DNA of 47,408 bases from Candidatus Omnitrophota bacterium (lineage in GTDB: Bacteria > Ratteibacteria > UBA8468 > B48-G9 > JAFGKM01). Positions 34,045 through 42,849 of the stretch are shown one piece after another. The notes under the pieces are model-generated. The model saw only the letters and a list, made by a program, of their open reading frames with translations. It had not been told where the DNA came from and did not search any database. A program made the position numbers and the translations under genes. The DNA lies in assembly GCA_016928555.1 (NCBI GenBank), contig JAFGKM010000026.1, positions 1 through 47,408 on the forward strand, in the 5' to 3' direction. Each line of letters begins with the position of its first letter. Position 1 is the stretch's first letter.

Positions 34045-34842
34045 ATGGAATCCAGAAAATTATTCGTTTTGTTATTCGTTTTCCTGATTGCCGCTCCCGG
34101 CTTGTCTCATGCCGCCAAATATAAAAACAGTTTTGGAATAGATTATACGGAGGAATATCTTACTCCTCATGACGATTACGGTTCCTGGCATAAGGTTGAC
34201 ATGGAATACAGCAGAGAGTGTTCTGAAACCGTAAAAGTGGTTCTAAGAAACGCCCTGCTGTGGAGGGACGGAGAAGACAGCGGAATATCGGGAGGCATCG
34301 GAATTTACAAAGACTGGACTCCGAGATTCTATACTTATACGGGTCTTTCTTCAGGGACGGACGTAAGTTATATCCCTCAACTGTGGGCAAGCCAGAGTTT
34401 TTACTTCAAGGTGGGGCCTAAGGGAAAAACTACCGTTATTCCACTCGGCTTTTCGTATATCAATTCCCGCAGCGACCATGAAACATATCTTGTTTCTTCG
34501 GGTATCATTGCCTACAGGGGCAAATGGATTTATGCCTACGGAATAAGAAGAAATCAAAGTGAACCCGGAAGCGTCGTGTCTTTTTCTCATCACGGTTCAA
34601 TATATTATGGAAAGCAGGGAGAACAATGGCTGCAGTTAGGACTTTCCATAGGGAAATGGGCGTACCTTCAGACAGACGTTCTGGACCCCGAAGAAATAGA
34701 CAGGGATTCTTTTACCGTTTCCATGAGCTGGCGAAAGTGGCTGAAGGAAAATTACGGGATAAAAACACGGGTCAGTTATTTTAACCTTGAAGACGGATAT
34801 GACAAATATGGTTTGGAATTCGGCATATTCACGGAGTTTTGA
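34045..34842 (+). CDS. YaiO-like outer-membrane beta-barrel protein
   Basis: A 265-residue protein with a signal peptide (KLFVLLFVFLIAAPGLSHA) and alternating amphipathic strands to the end, finishing with an aromatic residue (EFGIFTEF). YGSWHKVDMEYSRE, GGIGIYKDWTPRFYTYTGLS and IPQLWASQSFYFKVG resemble the YaiO outer-membrane domain. The ATG at 34045 is 8 nt from GGGAGG and is preferred over 34039 (2 nt away). In the cluster it could be the outer-membrane exit for a polymer. Function of YaiO itself is not established. Confidence 0.75.
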   Translation: MESRKLFVLLFVFLIAAPGLSHAAKYKNSFGIDYTEEYLTPHDDYGSWHKVDMEYSRECSETVKVVLRNALLWRDGEDSGISGGIGIYKDWTPRFYTYTGLSSGTDVSYIPQLWASQSFYFKVGPKGKTTVIPLGFSYINSRSDHETYLVSSGIIAYRGKWIYAYGIRRNQSEPGSVVSFSHHGSIYYGKQGEQWLQLGLSIGKWAYLQTDVLDPEEIDRDSFTVSMSWRKWLKENYGIKTRVSYFNLEDGYDKYGLEFGIFTEF

Positions 34843-34859
34843 ATACATTGAGGATGCGG

Positions 34860-37133
34860 ATGTTCAGAAATGATTTTATCAGCGCGGTAGTTTTTGTCTG
34901 TATGATTTTCCCCACCGCCGCAGGCATTGCGTCTCCCAGAGCAGGAATTTCAGTATGCATTAACGAGATTCTTGCCAGCAATGCATCTGTCAATATAGAC
35001 CCATATTTTAAGGAGTTTTCCTGCTGGGTGGAACTGTATAATTACGGCAGTAGAGAAGTAAACCTGAGCGGTTACTACCTAACCGACAGTATGCGTAAAC
35101 GGCAAAAGTGGCAGATACCGCCTGCTACCGTGATTCCCCCGAAAGGTTTTCTGCTTTTCTGGGCGGACAGGGAGAACGTTTACGACCATACCAATTTTAG
35201 ATTGGACCCGATGGGAGAAGCGCTCTGCCTGACCGACCCTAAAGGCATGATTATAGATGAACTTGCGTACATAAGACAAATTTCTGATGTTTCCTTCGGC
35301 CGTTATCCAGACGGAGGTCCCGGGTGGTTCTATTTTGCCGCGCCGACTCCGAAAGAGAGCAATATAACAGAACGTTACAGTTCTCAGAGAAGGGCGGCGT
35401 CTCCCGAATTTTCATTAAAGGGCGGTTTTTATCCGTCTGCGCTAACGCTCAAAATAACCGGGCCAAAAAATGGAATCATTCGTTATACCACAGACGGTTC
35501 AATCCCTGATGAGAAATCCGGTATTTACAATTCCCCTCTGAAAATTAATTCCACGGCGGTTGTGAGGGCGCGTACTTTTTATCCTGGCATTATTCCAAGC
35601 CCTGTCGCCACAAAGACCTATTTCATCAATGAACGCTTTACCCTCCCTGTTGTTTCCGTTGCGATGAATCCGTCTTATCTCTGGGACAGTAAGACGGGTA
35701 TTTACGTTATGGGTGAAAACGCAAAGCCGGAGTTTCCCTACTGGGGTGCAAATTTTCGGGAAAAGTGGGAAAGGCCCGCGAATATTGAGTTTTATGAAAA
35801 AAACGGTAAACAGGGATTTAACATTGAAGCGGGAGTGAGAACAGCAGGAGCTACTTCTCTGACCAATCCCGTAAAATCGCTTGCCGTCCGCATGAGGCAG
35901 AAGTACGGAACAGAGGAGATAAATTACAGGATTTTTGATAACAGGCCGTTTACAAAATTCAGGTCTCTGCTACTGACTAATTCAAGCGACGATTGGGCAT
36001 CAACGGTATTCAGGGACAACATGATAAAGAAACTTTTTGAAGGGAGGATGAACATTGACTATCAGGTAAACCGGCCTGTGGTTGTTTTCATAAACGGGAA
36101 ATACTGGGCTGTTCAATATATAAGTGAAAAGATAGACGAATATTTTCTGGCTTCAAACCACGATATTGACCCGGCAAAAATTGACCTCCTGGCATATTAT
36201 CCCGACCCGGAAAAACTTGTTTTCCGCAGGATTATCGCCGGGAAGGCGGATGACTATGACCGGCTGATGGATTTCATTTCGGACAGGGATTTGAGTATAT
36301 CTGAAAATTACCGGCACATTGAAGCGCAGATAGATATAGATGAATTTCTGGACTACGTTTGTGCGGAAATATACATAGCCAATTATGACTGGCCCGGCGG
36401 CAATATGAAATTCTGGAAACTCAGGGAAAAGAAAGCGAAATGGCGCTGGATATTATACGATACGGGAATTGCTTTCGGGCGCTATGCTCCTTATTCTGCA
36501 GATGCCATAAAACATGCTACGGCGGTTAGCGGAACCCTCTGGGCGAATCCTCCGCAATCCACCTTAATGTTTAGAAAACTGTTTGCAAACCCTGAATTCA
36601 GAAACGATTTTATACAGCGCATGGCGAGCCATCTTAATACAACCTTCAAGCCGGAAAGGATAACGGGCATTATAGAAATCTGCAAGGATGAAATTAAGCC
36701 GGAGATGCCGAGGTATATAGAAAAATGGCAGGGACATGCGAGCGATTATATTCATTTGCATTTCCCCTCTACAATTGAACAGTGGGAATCAAATGTCGAC
36801 AGCCTGCGTGTTTTCGCCAGGGAACGTCCTCATTATATGCGCAGTCATATAATGAAAAATTTTTCGCTGAACGGGGGTACGGCAGTTCTATCAATGCAGA
36901 TAAAAAATCCAGAAGGCGGGAAGATTTTCATAGGCGGTGTTCACATTCCGGACGCAGAATTCAAAGGGATATATTTTAAAGGCGTGCCTATGAGAATGGA
37001 GGCGGTTCCCAGCAAAGGATATAGGTTTCTCGGCTGGGCGGGCATGAAAGAGGAGGGGGGCTTGTCAGTTTCAATCGTTATGGAAAACAATACTGCGGTG
37101 AGGGCGGTTTTTGAACCCGTGAAGAAATTTTAA
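34860..37133 (+). CDS. Secreted CotH-kinase surface protein with lamin-tail and chitobiase-like domains
   Basis: A 757-residue exported protein. It has a signal peptide (about 1-28), a lamin-tail domain (about 33-140, INEILASNA...FSCWVELYNYGSREVNLSGYYL), and a chitobiase C-terminal-like sheet (about 180-255, IRYTTDGSIPDEKSGIYNSP). A CotH kinase domain follows (about 265-630), with GVRTAGATS, SLAVRMRQKYG, LLLTNSSDDWASTVFRDNM, NYDWPGGNMKFWK and RWILYDTGIAFG. A C-terminal InlB-B-repeat-like domain has PSKGYRFLGWAG. CotH-family proteins phosphorylate other proteins or themselves and are often on the cell surface. The start at 34860 has GAGG 6 nt upstream. It is co-transcribed with the barrel and DUF4956 genes. 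Confidence 0.9.
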   Translation: MFRNDFISAVVFVCMIFPTAAGIASPRAGISVCINEILASNASVNIDPYFKEFSCWVELYNYGSREVNLSGYYLTDSMRKRQKWQIPPATVIPPKGFLLFWADRENVYDHTNFRLDPMGEALCLTDPKGMIIDELAYIRQISDVSFGRYPDGGPGWFYFAAPTPKESNITERYSSQRRAASPEFSLKGGFYPSALTLKITGPKNGIIRYTTDGSIPDEKSGIYNSPLKINSTAVVRARTFYPGIIPSPVATKTYFINERFTLPVVSVAMNPSYLWDSKTGIYVMGENAKPEFPYWGANFREKWERPANIEFYEKNGKQGFNIEAGVRTAGATSLTNPVKSLAVRMRQKYGTEEINYRIFDNRPFTKFRSLLLTNSSDDWASTVFRDNMIKKLFEGRMNIDYQVNRPVVVFINGKYWAVQYISEKIDEYFLASNHDIDPAKIDLLAYYPDPEKLVFRRIIAGKADDYDRLMDFISDRDLSISENYRHIEAQIDIDEFLDYVCAEIYIANYDWPGGNMKFWKLREKKAKWRWILYDTGIAFGRYAPYSADAIKHATAVSGTLWANPPQSTLMFRKLFANPEFRNDFIQRMASHLNTTFKPERITGIIEICKDEIKPEMPRYIEKWQGHASDYIHLHFPSTIEQWESNVDSLRVFARERPHYMRSHIMKNFSLNGGTAVLSMQIKNPEGGKIFIGGVHIPDAEFKGIYFKGVPMRMEAVPSKGYRFLGWAGMKEEGGLSVSIVMENNTAVRAVFEPVKKF

Positions 37134-37179
37134 CCTTTTGAGATTAATTATATAATCTTAAATAAAAAGGAGATGCAAG

Positions 37180-37863
37180 GTGAATAAATTACAGGCAATG
37201 CAGGGATTTCTGTCAAGCAGTTCAGGGCTTCCGGACATAAAGGTGTTTATATTCAACCTGATTATGGCGGCTGTTATGGGCGTTTTTCTGGGTGTCCTTT
37301 ACGTCAGGTTCGGCACCGCTCTGTCAAACCGCAAGATATTTGCCAGGAATTTTCCCATGCTGACAATGACCACAATGTTCATCATAACGGTGGTTAAATC
37401 TTCGCTGGCCCTTTCTCTGGGGCTGGTTGGAGCACTGTCAATAGTCAGATTCCGCGCGGCAATCAAGGAACCGGAGGAACTGACTTTCCTGTTTCTTGCA
37501 ATTGCTATAGGCTTGGGACTGGGGGCGGAACAGTTCTGGATAACGCTGATGGCCTTCATTATCATAGGCCTTGGGGTAATATTTCGTTTTTCAGCATCAA
37601 GGCATAATTTACAGCAGGATATGCTCCTGACTGTCAGCAGCAATAACCCAAAGGCGCTTACGGTGGACCGTATCTTTGATATACTCAAGAACCTGTTTTC
37701 AAAATGCAGTATAAAGCGTTTTGACGAAACGGGAGAGACGGTAGAAGCTATTTTCCTTGTGGAATTTGCGGGTTTTGACCAGTTGAACGCGGCAAAGGAG
37801 AAACTGCGCGGTCTGGATAACTCTGTAAAAATTTCGTTTCTTGATAATAAAGGGATTTTTTGA
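37180..37863 (+). CDS. DUF4956 membrane protein
   Basis: A 227-residue protein with three or four hydrophobic helices in the first 130 residues and a soluble C-terminal domain. The LGLVGALSIVRFRAAIKEPEE segment is the conserved core of DUF4956. It starts with GTG at 37180, preceded by AAGGAG. DUF4956 genes are repeatedly found beside VTC-domain and CotH genes, as here, but their activity is unknown. A cytosolic ferredoxin-like tail (about 160-227) could be regulatory. Confidence 0.88.
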   Translation: MNKLQAMQGFLSSSSGLPDIKVFIFNLIMAAVMGVFLGVLYVRFGTALSNRKIFARNFPMLTMTTMFIITVVKSSLALSLGLVGALSIVRFRAAIKEPEELTFLFLAIAIGLGLGAEQFWITLMAFIIIGLGVIFRFSASRHNLQQDMLLTVSSNNPKALTVDRIFDILKNLFSKCSIKRFDETGETVEAIFLVEFAGFDQLNAAKEKLRGLDNSVKISFLDNKGIF

Positions 37864-37879
37864 AGGGAGAGTGTTCAAA

Positions 37880-38581
37880 ATGGCGGATTTTCCGGATAAC
37901 GGCTCGGATTACAGGTATGAACGCAAATATGTTGTTGCCAAATTAACCGTACCTGAGGTGGAATCCCTTATAAAAACTCATCCCGCATGTTTCTACGAAA
38001 TATTCCATGCAAGGGTTGTAAGCAACATATATCTTGACTCTTTCGGGCTTAAGAGCTATTCCGACAGGGTAAACGGCGCGTCAAGTTCAACAAAGGTGCG
38101 CATCCGCTGGTATGAAAATCTTTTCGGCTACATAGCCAAACCTGTGCTGGAACTGAAGATAAAGCGCGGCCCTTTAGGGAGAAAAGAATCGTTTCCCCTC
38201 AGGGGTTTTCTGCTGGACAATGACCTGAAGTTTGATGTTGTAAAAGACGTTTTGCTGAATTCAAATATGCCCGACGCGCTTAAATCGTGCCTTTCGGGCA
38301 TGGAGTTCAGCATCATGAATTCCTTCAAAAGAAAATATTTCCAGTCTGCGGACAGGAAATTCAGGCTGACAGTAGATTCCGACATTAAGTATTACGAACT
38401 TCAAAATAACTGCAATCTCTTTTTGAATATAGTTTCCGAGCCCGGCATAACCGTTGTTGAGATAAAATACGGCAGAAAGGATGATGATTGCGCCATTGAA
38501 ATTACCAATTTCCTTCCTTTCCGCATGTCCCGAAACTCAAAGTATGTAAACGCTCTTGAAAAACTCAATCTATGGTGCTAA
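37880..38581 (+). CDS. VTC-domain polyphosphate polymerase-like protein
   Basis: A 233-residue tunnel-fold (TTM/VTC) protein. Conserved charged strands are YRYERKYVV near the N-terminus, SNIYLDSFGLKSYSDRVNG, KVRIRWYE, LELKIKRG, and the C-terminal VVEIKYG. The yeast Vtc4 counterpart makes polyphosphate from ATP. Bacterial VTC-like proteins are mostly untested. The frame extends upstream into DUF4956, but the ATG at 37880 has GGGAGAG upstream. It ends the first operon of the envelope block. Confidence 0.88.
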   Translation: MADFPDNGSDYRYERKYVVAKLTVPEVESLIKTHPACFYEIFHARVVSNIYLDSFGLKSYSDRVNGASSSTKVRIRWYENLFGYIAKPVLELKIKRGPLGRKESFPLRGFLLDNDLKFDVVKDVLLNSNMPDALKSCLSGMEFSIMNSFKRKYFQSADRKFRLTVDSDIKYYELQNNCNLFLNIVSEPGITVVEIKYGRKDDDCAIEITNFLPFRMSRNSKYVNALEKLNLWC

Positions 38582-38584
38582 AGC

Positions 38585-38613
38585 TTGACAATATGACTAT
38601 ACTGTATTATAAT
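38585..38613 (+). promoter_or_regulatory. Perfect sigma-70 promoter of the synthase operon
   Basis: TTGACA (38585-38590), a 17-nt spacer and TATAAT (38608-38613): the full consensus. It starts 4 nt after the VTC stop and drives the membrane protein, glycosyltransferase, bactofilin and amidotransferase-like genes. The leader is about 30 nt and lacks a clear ribosome site. Confidence 0.85.
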
Positions 38614-38649
38614 AAAAATCGTAGGTAATGCTTGCGATTCTAAAAAATC

Positions 38650-39441
38650 ATGGTTCCTGATAGCAATAATAAAGATGTCATCTTTTATCACAGGGCTTAC
38701 AGAAAGCTTCCCTCCCCGGGGCTTATTTTCAGCTTGGTAGAGATTTCCCTTCTCTTTCTGTTTTTTGCCGTAATAATATTCTATGTTTTTCCTCAGCTCA
38801 GCAGTTTTACAAGCAGTCTTTCAAAATACATATTGTCGTTTGTCATGCCCCCGAATACGCTTGTCATATCGTCCGAAAAGTTTATGTCAAAGAATTTTTA
38901 CATCATAGCCAGGATAGGAAAATTCCCGAGCACAACCTTTCTCTTTTTTACTATGCTGGCTACCGTTTTAGCCGCTGTTCTTTCCGTGAAAACAAGGAAA
39001 ATTCCGAAATCCGTGGGAGTATGGATATTCTATGTATGCATCCTCAACCTGCTTTCCTGCCTTTTTTTTCTTTATGCGCCCGACAGATTTCCGTATGACA
39101 TAAAAATCTTTTCAGACCTTTACATGAGAACCCAGATAACGGTATGGTTTTTCATCCCGCTTATTATACCGCTGGCGCTGTCGCCGTTTCCCACCAATGT
39201 TTTGATGAAAGGCGGCATTATAACCCTTATCCTGCTTTATTCCATTGTTTTCGGATGCGTGCGCTACATAGTTTTCTTCTACATCCTTGCGAAATACAGC
39301 TATGTTTTCATGCCTGTGCTCTTTTTTGCCCTGGGGCCTCTGCTGGACTTCGTTTACATCATAGGGCTGTATTCTTTCTTTGTAAGTTTTATCGCCGTTA
39401 AAATGAAGGGGAACCTGACAAAATGGCAGTGGTCATACTGA
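38650..39441 (+). CDS. Polytopic membrane protein of the synthase operon, unknown
   Basis: A 263-residue protein with about six or seven hydrophobic helices and short loops. It has no recognised motif, despite a superficial resemblance to exosortase-like membrane proteins, for which the Cys/Arg catalytic signature is absent. It begins MVPDSNNKDVIFYHRAYRKLPSPG, a basic cytosolic tail. Its end overlaps the start of the glycosyltransferase gene by 19 nt. It may be a membrane partner or flippase-like component of the synthase. Confidence 0.75.
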   Translation: MVPDSNNKDVIFYHRAYRKLPSPGLIFSLVEISLLFLFFAVIIFYVFPQLSSFTSSLSKYILSFVMPPNTLVISSEKFMSKNFYIIARIGKFPSTTFLFFTMLATVLAAVLSVKTRKIPKSVGVWIFYVCILNLLSCLFFLYAPDRFPYDIKIFSDLYMRTQITVWFFIPLIIPLALSPFPTNVLMKGGIITLILLYSIVFGCVRYIVFFYILAKYSYVFMPVLFFALGPLLDFVYIIGLYSFFVSFIAVKMKGNLTKWQWSY

Positions 39442-40742
39442 TACTGAGGATTTATATATTCGCCGTTGCGCTGGTCTTTGCCGTTTACGTACTGCGACAC
39501 CTTATCTTTTCCCTTAACCGCATTGCGGGCGAACAGCGCATATACTACCAGGATATAGTTGACAGCGAACTGCCGACAATATCCGTTCTCGTTCCGATGC
39601 ACAACGAGGAAATTGTCGCCCGCAACATCCTTACGGCCCTGGTTTGCACGGTCTATCCCTGCGAAAAGCTGGAAATCATACCCATTATGTCGGTGGAGAA
39701 CGGGAATAACGTCCATGATGTGGAAATAATACCGATTGACGACCATTCAACCGACGAAACCAGAAGCATACTGATGGAGTTTGCGGATAAATACAAAAAT
39801 GTAAAACCGCTCTACAGGACAAACGCCAGGAGAGGGAAATCGCAGAGCTTGAACGAAGCAATAGAGGTTGCAAAGGGCGATATTATCGTGGTTTTTGATG
39901 CCGACTACGTTCCTCCCAAGGGGCTTGTCAGGGACCTTGCAATGTGCTTCAAAGACCCCGAGGTGGGTGCTGTCATGGGAAGGGTTGTCCCGACAAACAC
40001 TACTAAATCCCTTCTTACCCGCCTCCTTGACCTTGAAAGGTCGAGCGGATACCAGGTTGACCAGCAGGCAAGGCATAACCTCAAGCTCATACCACAGTAC
40101 GGCGGTACGGTCGGCGCCTTCAGAAAGGATATAGTGACGGCTTTCGGGAGGTTCGACCTTAACAGCTTGACCGAGGATACGGAGTTGACCTTCCGTCTTT
40201 TTGTCAGGGGATGGAAGGTTGTCTACGCAAACCGCGCCGAATGTTACGAGGAAGTTCCGGAAGAGTGGGACGTACGGGCGAGGCAGATAAGAAGGTGGTC
40301 CCGCGGGCATAACAGGGTTATGTTCAACTATGCAATCCCCATATTAAGGTCGCCGTATCTTTCCTTCTGGGAAAAACTTGACGGTTTTCTGCTTTTGAGC
40401 GTATATGCCCTTCCGCTGATTTTCATATTGGCCATGCTGGCGTCCCTGACGCTGTTTTTCCTCGGCGAAATGCAGTTGTTCCACGGAATTTTCATATTCC
40501 TGCTAATCATCGCTTTCAACGCTTTCGGGAATTTTGCCCCTTTTTATCAGATTGCGACCGCAAGTTTCCTTGACGGCGGCACGTCCCGCATAAGGCTTCT
40601 GCCGTTTCTTATGTTCAGTTTCTTTTTCAATATCTGGTATGTTTCCCAGGGATTCTTTTATGCCGTAGGCGATATGATGACAAAAAGAGAAACTTCATGG
40701 GATAAAACGCGCAGATATCAAAAGACGGAGGTGAAGACATGA
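39423..40742 (+). CDS. Processive family 2 glycosyltransferase (polysaccharide synthase)
   Basis: A 439-residue membrane glycosyltransferase. It has one N-terminal helix and three or four C-terminal helices around a cytosolic GT-A domain. The processive motif set is present: IDDHSTDET, FDADYVPP (about 158-165), TEDTELTFRL (about 249) and QIRRWSRGHNRV (about 287). This is the D, DxD, TED, QxxRW pattern of cellulose, hyaluronan and poly-GlcNAc synthases. It would polymerise a UDP-sugar and extrude the chain. With UDP-ManNAc or UDP-GlcNAc available through wecB, an amino-sugar polymer is possible. It overlaps the bactofilin gene by 4 nt. Confidence 0.93.
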   Translation: MAVVILILRIYIFAVALVFAVYVLRHLIFSLNRIAGEQRIYYQDIVDSELPTISVLVPMHNEEIVARNILTALVCTVYPCEKLEIIPIMSVENGNNVHDVEIIPIDDHSTDETRSILMEFADKYKNVKPLYRTNARRGKSQSLNEAIEVAKGDIIVVFDADYVPPKGLVRDLAMCFKDPEVGAVMGRVVPTNTTKSLLTRLLDLERSSGYQVDQQARHNLKLIPQYGGTVGAFRKDIVTAFGRFDLNSLTEDTELTFRLFVRGWKVVYANRAECYEEVPEEWDVRARQIRRWSRGHNRVMFNYAIPILRSPYLSFWEKLDGFLLLSVYALPLIFILAMLASLTLFFLGEMQLFHGIFIFLLIIAFNAFGNFAPFYQIATASFLDGGTSRIRLLPFLMFSFFFNIWYVSQGFFYAVGDMMTKRETSWDKTRRYQKTEVKT

Positions 40743-41827
40743 ATTACGCGGTTTCTGAAGTTCTTTCTTCACCGGTGCTTTTTACCTTTCTTTTGTTCGC
40801 AATACTGGCCTTTATGCCGTTTTTGCCCGGCATCATTGAACTTAAGAGGCCGAAAGACGCCCTTCCCCTGTTTATCAAGATGGATTATATGAAAGACCCG
40901 AGATATTTTGAAAGGTCATTCAAAAGTCTTCTCAACAAAGCAATGGAAAATGAAGGGCCTGAGCCCGGGATTAAAAATGTCCGCCTTTCCAAAAACGAAG
41001 AGGTGGAGGTTGCGGATTCAAAAACCATTGCCGACGGGGAGAGCGTTGACCATATACTTTATGTCAGGGGAAATTTCAAATCGGGAAACGAGGCCTATCT
41101 GCGCAAGGAGATTTACGCGGGCGGAGTTGCGGAGCTGGGCGTGAAAAACATTGTGCGCGCGGTCGCATGCGACGGAAACGTCACGGTTTCGGAGGGTTCA
41201 AAGATTGTAAGATGGATTGGCGCCGAAGGGGATATGAAGGTTGCCGAAAACTGCAGTCTCGGGGTTTTGTGCGCATCCAGCGGGAAACTGGAGATTAACC
41301 GTAAATGCACATTTAAAGCTTTGTACGGCCGGCCGGTTGTCACATACGATGTACAAAATGGCTTTATCAGCAAGGAGATTCCGCCGGGAGAAACAGAAAA
41401 GAAAAATTCGCGTACTGTTCCCGACGGGCTTAAGACGATAGGAGACATTGCCCTTTACTCATCGGAAGAAGAGCTTATAATATCCCCCCGCAGTCTGATT
41501 GAAAGGGATATCATTGCCAAAAAAAACCTCGTTTTGAAAAACGGATGTACGGTTTCGGCAAGCATCAAGGCGTACGGGAATATATTCATAGGCGAGGGCA
41601 CTACCGTTGACGGCAATATTTTCGCCGAAGGGGAGATTATAGTCGGGAGGAACTGCACAGTTACAGGCAACATCTTTTCCCAGAGCGTTATCCGGTTTGC
41701 CGAGAACGTCCGTGCAGGGAAAAAAGGGGCGGTTAAATCCGTAATAGGCAAAAAGGGCATTGAACTGACTTCAAACAACGTAATTTTCGGATACGTCCTT
41801 ACCGAAGGAACCGGCAGGATAATATGA
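40739..41827 (+). CDS. Membrane-anchored bactofilin-like (polymer-forming cytoskeletal) protein
   Basis: A 362-residue protein with one N-terminal membrane helix (about 12-32). A cytosolic region ends in a right-handed beta-helix-type repeat array (about 110-350). Repeats follow patterns such as GNIFIGEGTTVDGNIFAEGEIIVGR and SLIERDIIAKKNLVLKNGCTVSA, close to the bactofilin fold. Bactofilins polymerise and act as scaffolds that place envelope enzymes. Translational overlap with the synthase (ATGA) suggests it positions or clusters the synthase. A membrane anchor on a bactofilin is unusual. Confidence 0.8.
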   Translation: MNYAVSEVLSSPVLFTFLLFAILAFMPFLPGIIELKRPKDALPLFIKMDYMKDPRYFERSFKSLLNKAMENEGPEPGIKNVRLSKNEEVEVADSKTIADGESVDHILYVRGNFKSGNEAYLRKEIYAGGVAELGVKNIVRAVACDGNVTVSEGSKIVRWIGAEGDMKVAENCSLGVLCASSGKLEINRKCTFKALYGRPVVTYDVQNGFISKEIPPGETEKKNSRTVPDGLKTIGDIALYSSEEELIISPRSLIERDIIAKKNLVLKNGCTVSASIKAYGNIFIGEGTTVDGNIFAEGEIIVGRNCTVTGNIFSQSVIRFAENVRAGKKGAVKSVIGKKGIELTSNNVIFGYVLTEGTGRII

Positions 41828-42723
41828 AAAAGACATATGTTTTACCGGCAATAATAATTTTATTCATACTGCTTATGGTGCAGGGAATAAGGATATCTTT
41901 CGGGAGATTTGTTTCCGATGGCTTCAGCGTACTGGTTCTTTATAATCCTGTTCTGGACAAAGCAAATCCCGGGATTCTCGGCGCTTATGAAAATGTGCTG
42001 AAAGAAGAGGGGGTTCCTTACCAGTCTGTGACTCCGGCCGCAGTGCTTTCCCGCACTTTTGAAAGCATCCTGGAAAAACATCCCGTAATAATAATACCCG
42101 ACACTATCGCCCAGGCATTGCAGGAAGATGTGAGGTTGTGGCTGATAAATTATCTTACCAACGGCGGGAAAATACTGGTTGTGTACGACGTAGGGATAAA
42201 GGACAGGCATGGCGCATATCTTAAAGATGCGGCGCTGGTGGATTTGCTGGGTTTTAATTACATGAATTACGAACAATGGAGAGAAAAGACATATACAAGA
42301 GGATTTCTTCAGTTTAAAGATACCGCGGGTGCGGAATTTTTCGGGATATCTACTGAGAATCTCGACGGGGAAAATTTCGCCGTTGTTGATATTGACGGCA
42401 AGCGCGAGAGGCTTGAATCCCCCGTTTCAAGAATCGAAATGAACCAAGAGAACGGCGAAGAAGAGATTTATGCGCACGCGGTTATAACCGGACAGGGGAA
42501 AATGTGGGAGCAGGAAAAATATCCGGCTTTTGTTTCAAGCGAATACGGGCGTGGAAAACTTTTATACGTCAATCTTCCCCTCGGTTACTTGAGCGTGTAT
42601 GTTGACGGACTTCCCTTGAGGGCCGTTTTAAAAACCTATCTGTTCAAAATGGCAGAAATCCCCTTCCTGCAAAGAACCGAACCTCCTGCGATTGATGCCG
42701 CCATTCTTAATATCTCGGATTGA
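41824..42723 (+). CDS. Anchored glutamine-amidotransferase-like protein, probably 3'-truncated
   Basis: A 299-residue protein with an N-terminal anchor or signal (about 5-25). A Rossmann-like GATase1 domain follows (about 35-265), with SVLVLYNPVLDKANPGILGAYENVL, VIIIPDTIAQAL, and YGRGKLLYVNLPLGYL. Homologues I know of this type carry a polysaccharide-deacetylase-like domain directly after this region. Here the frame stops at IDAAILNISD, where that domain's first strand would begin, and 6 nt later a tRNA half-gene repeat starts. I infer the catalytic domain was lost by the insertion. It overlaps the bactofilin gene by 4 nt. Confidence 0.7.
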   Translation: MKKTYVLPAIIILFILLMVQGIRISFGRFVSDGFSVLVLYNPVLDKANPGILGAYENVLKEEGVPYQSVTPAAVLSRTFESILEKHPVIIIPDTIAQALQEDVRLWLINYLTNGGKILVVYDVGIKDRHGAYLKDAALVDLLGFNYMNYEQWREKTYTRGFLQFKDTAGAEFFGISTENLDGENFAVVDIDGKRERLESPVSRIEMNQENGEEEIYAHAVITGQGKMWEQEKYPAFVSSEYGRGKLLYVNLPLGYLSVYVDGLPLRAVLKTYLFKMAEIPFLQRTEPPAIDAAILNISD

Positions 42724-42729
42724 ATCATT

Positions 42730-42771
42730 GCGCTTGCAGCTCAACCGGACAGAGCGTTGGCCTCAGGAGCC
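42730..42771 (+). pseudogene. tRNA-Arg 5' half, degenerate copy
   Basis: 42 nt matching the 5' half of a tRNA-Arg(CCG) gene, from the acceptor 5' strand GCGCTTG through D-arm and anticodon arm. It differs from the copy at 44622 at two positions (GCAGC for GTAGC; CTCAGGA for CTCCGGA, which destroys the CCG anticodon). The 3' half is absent. It has no promoter in front and directly follows the truncated amidotransferase-like gene. Confidence 0.85.
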
Positions 42772-42849
42772 GGAGTAAATACGCCGGAAAAAAACAATAA
42801 GAACCGAGGAACTTCGACAGTGAAAGAAAAAATAAGGGGATGTATTGAA

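Noticed and set aside
38650-39441. An exosortase-like assignment for the polytopic protein
   Set aside because: The conserved Cys and Arg residues of exosortases are not found in the expected helices.
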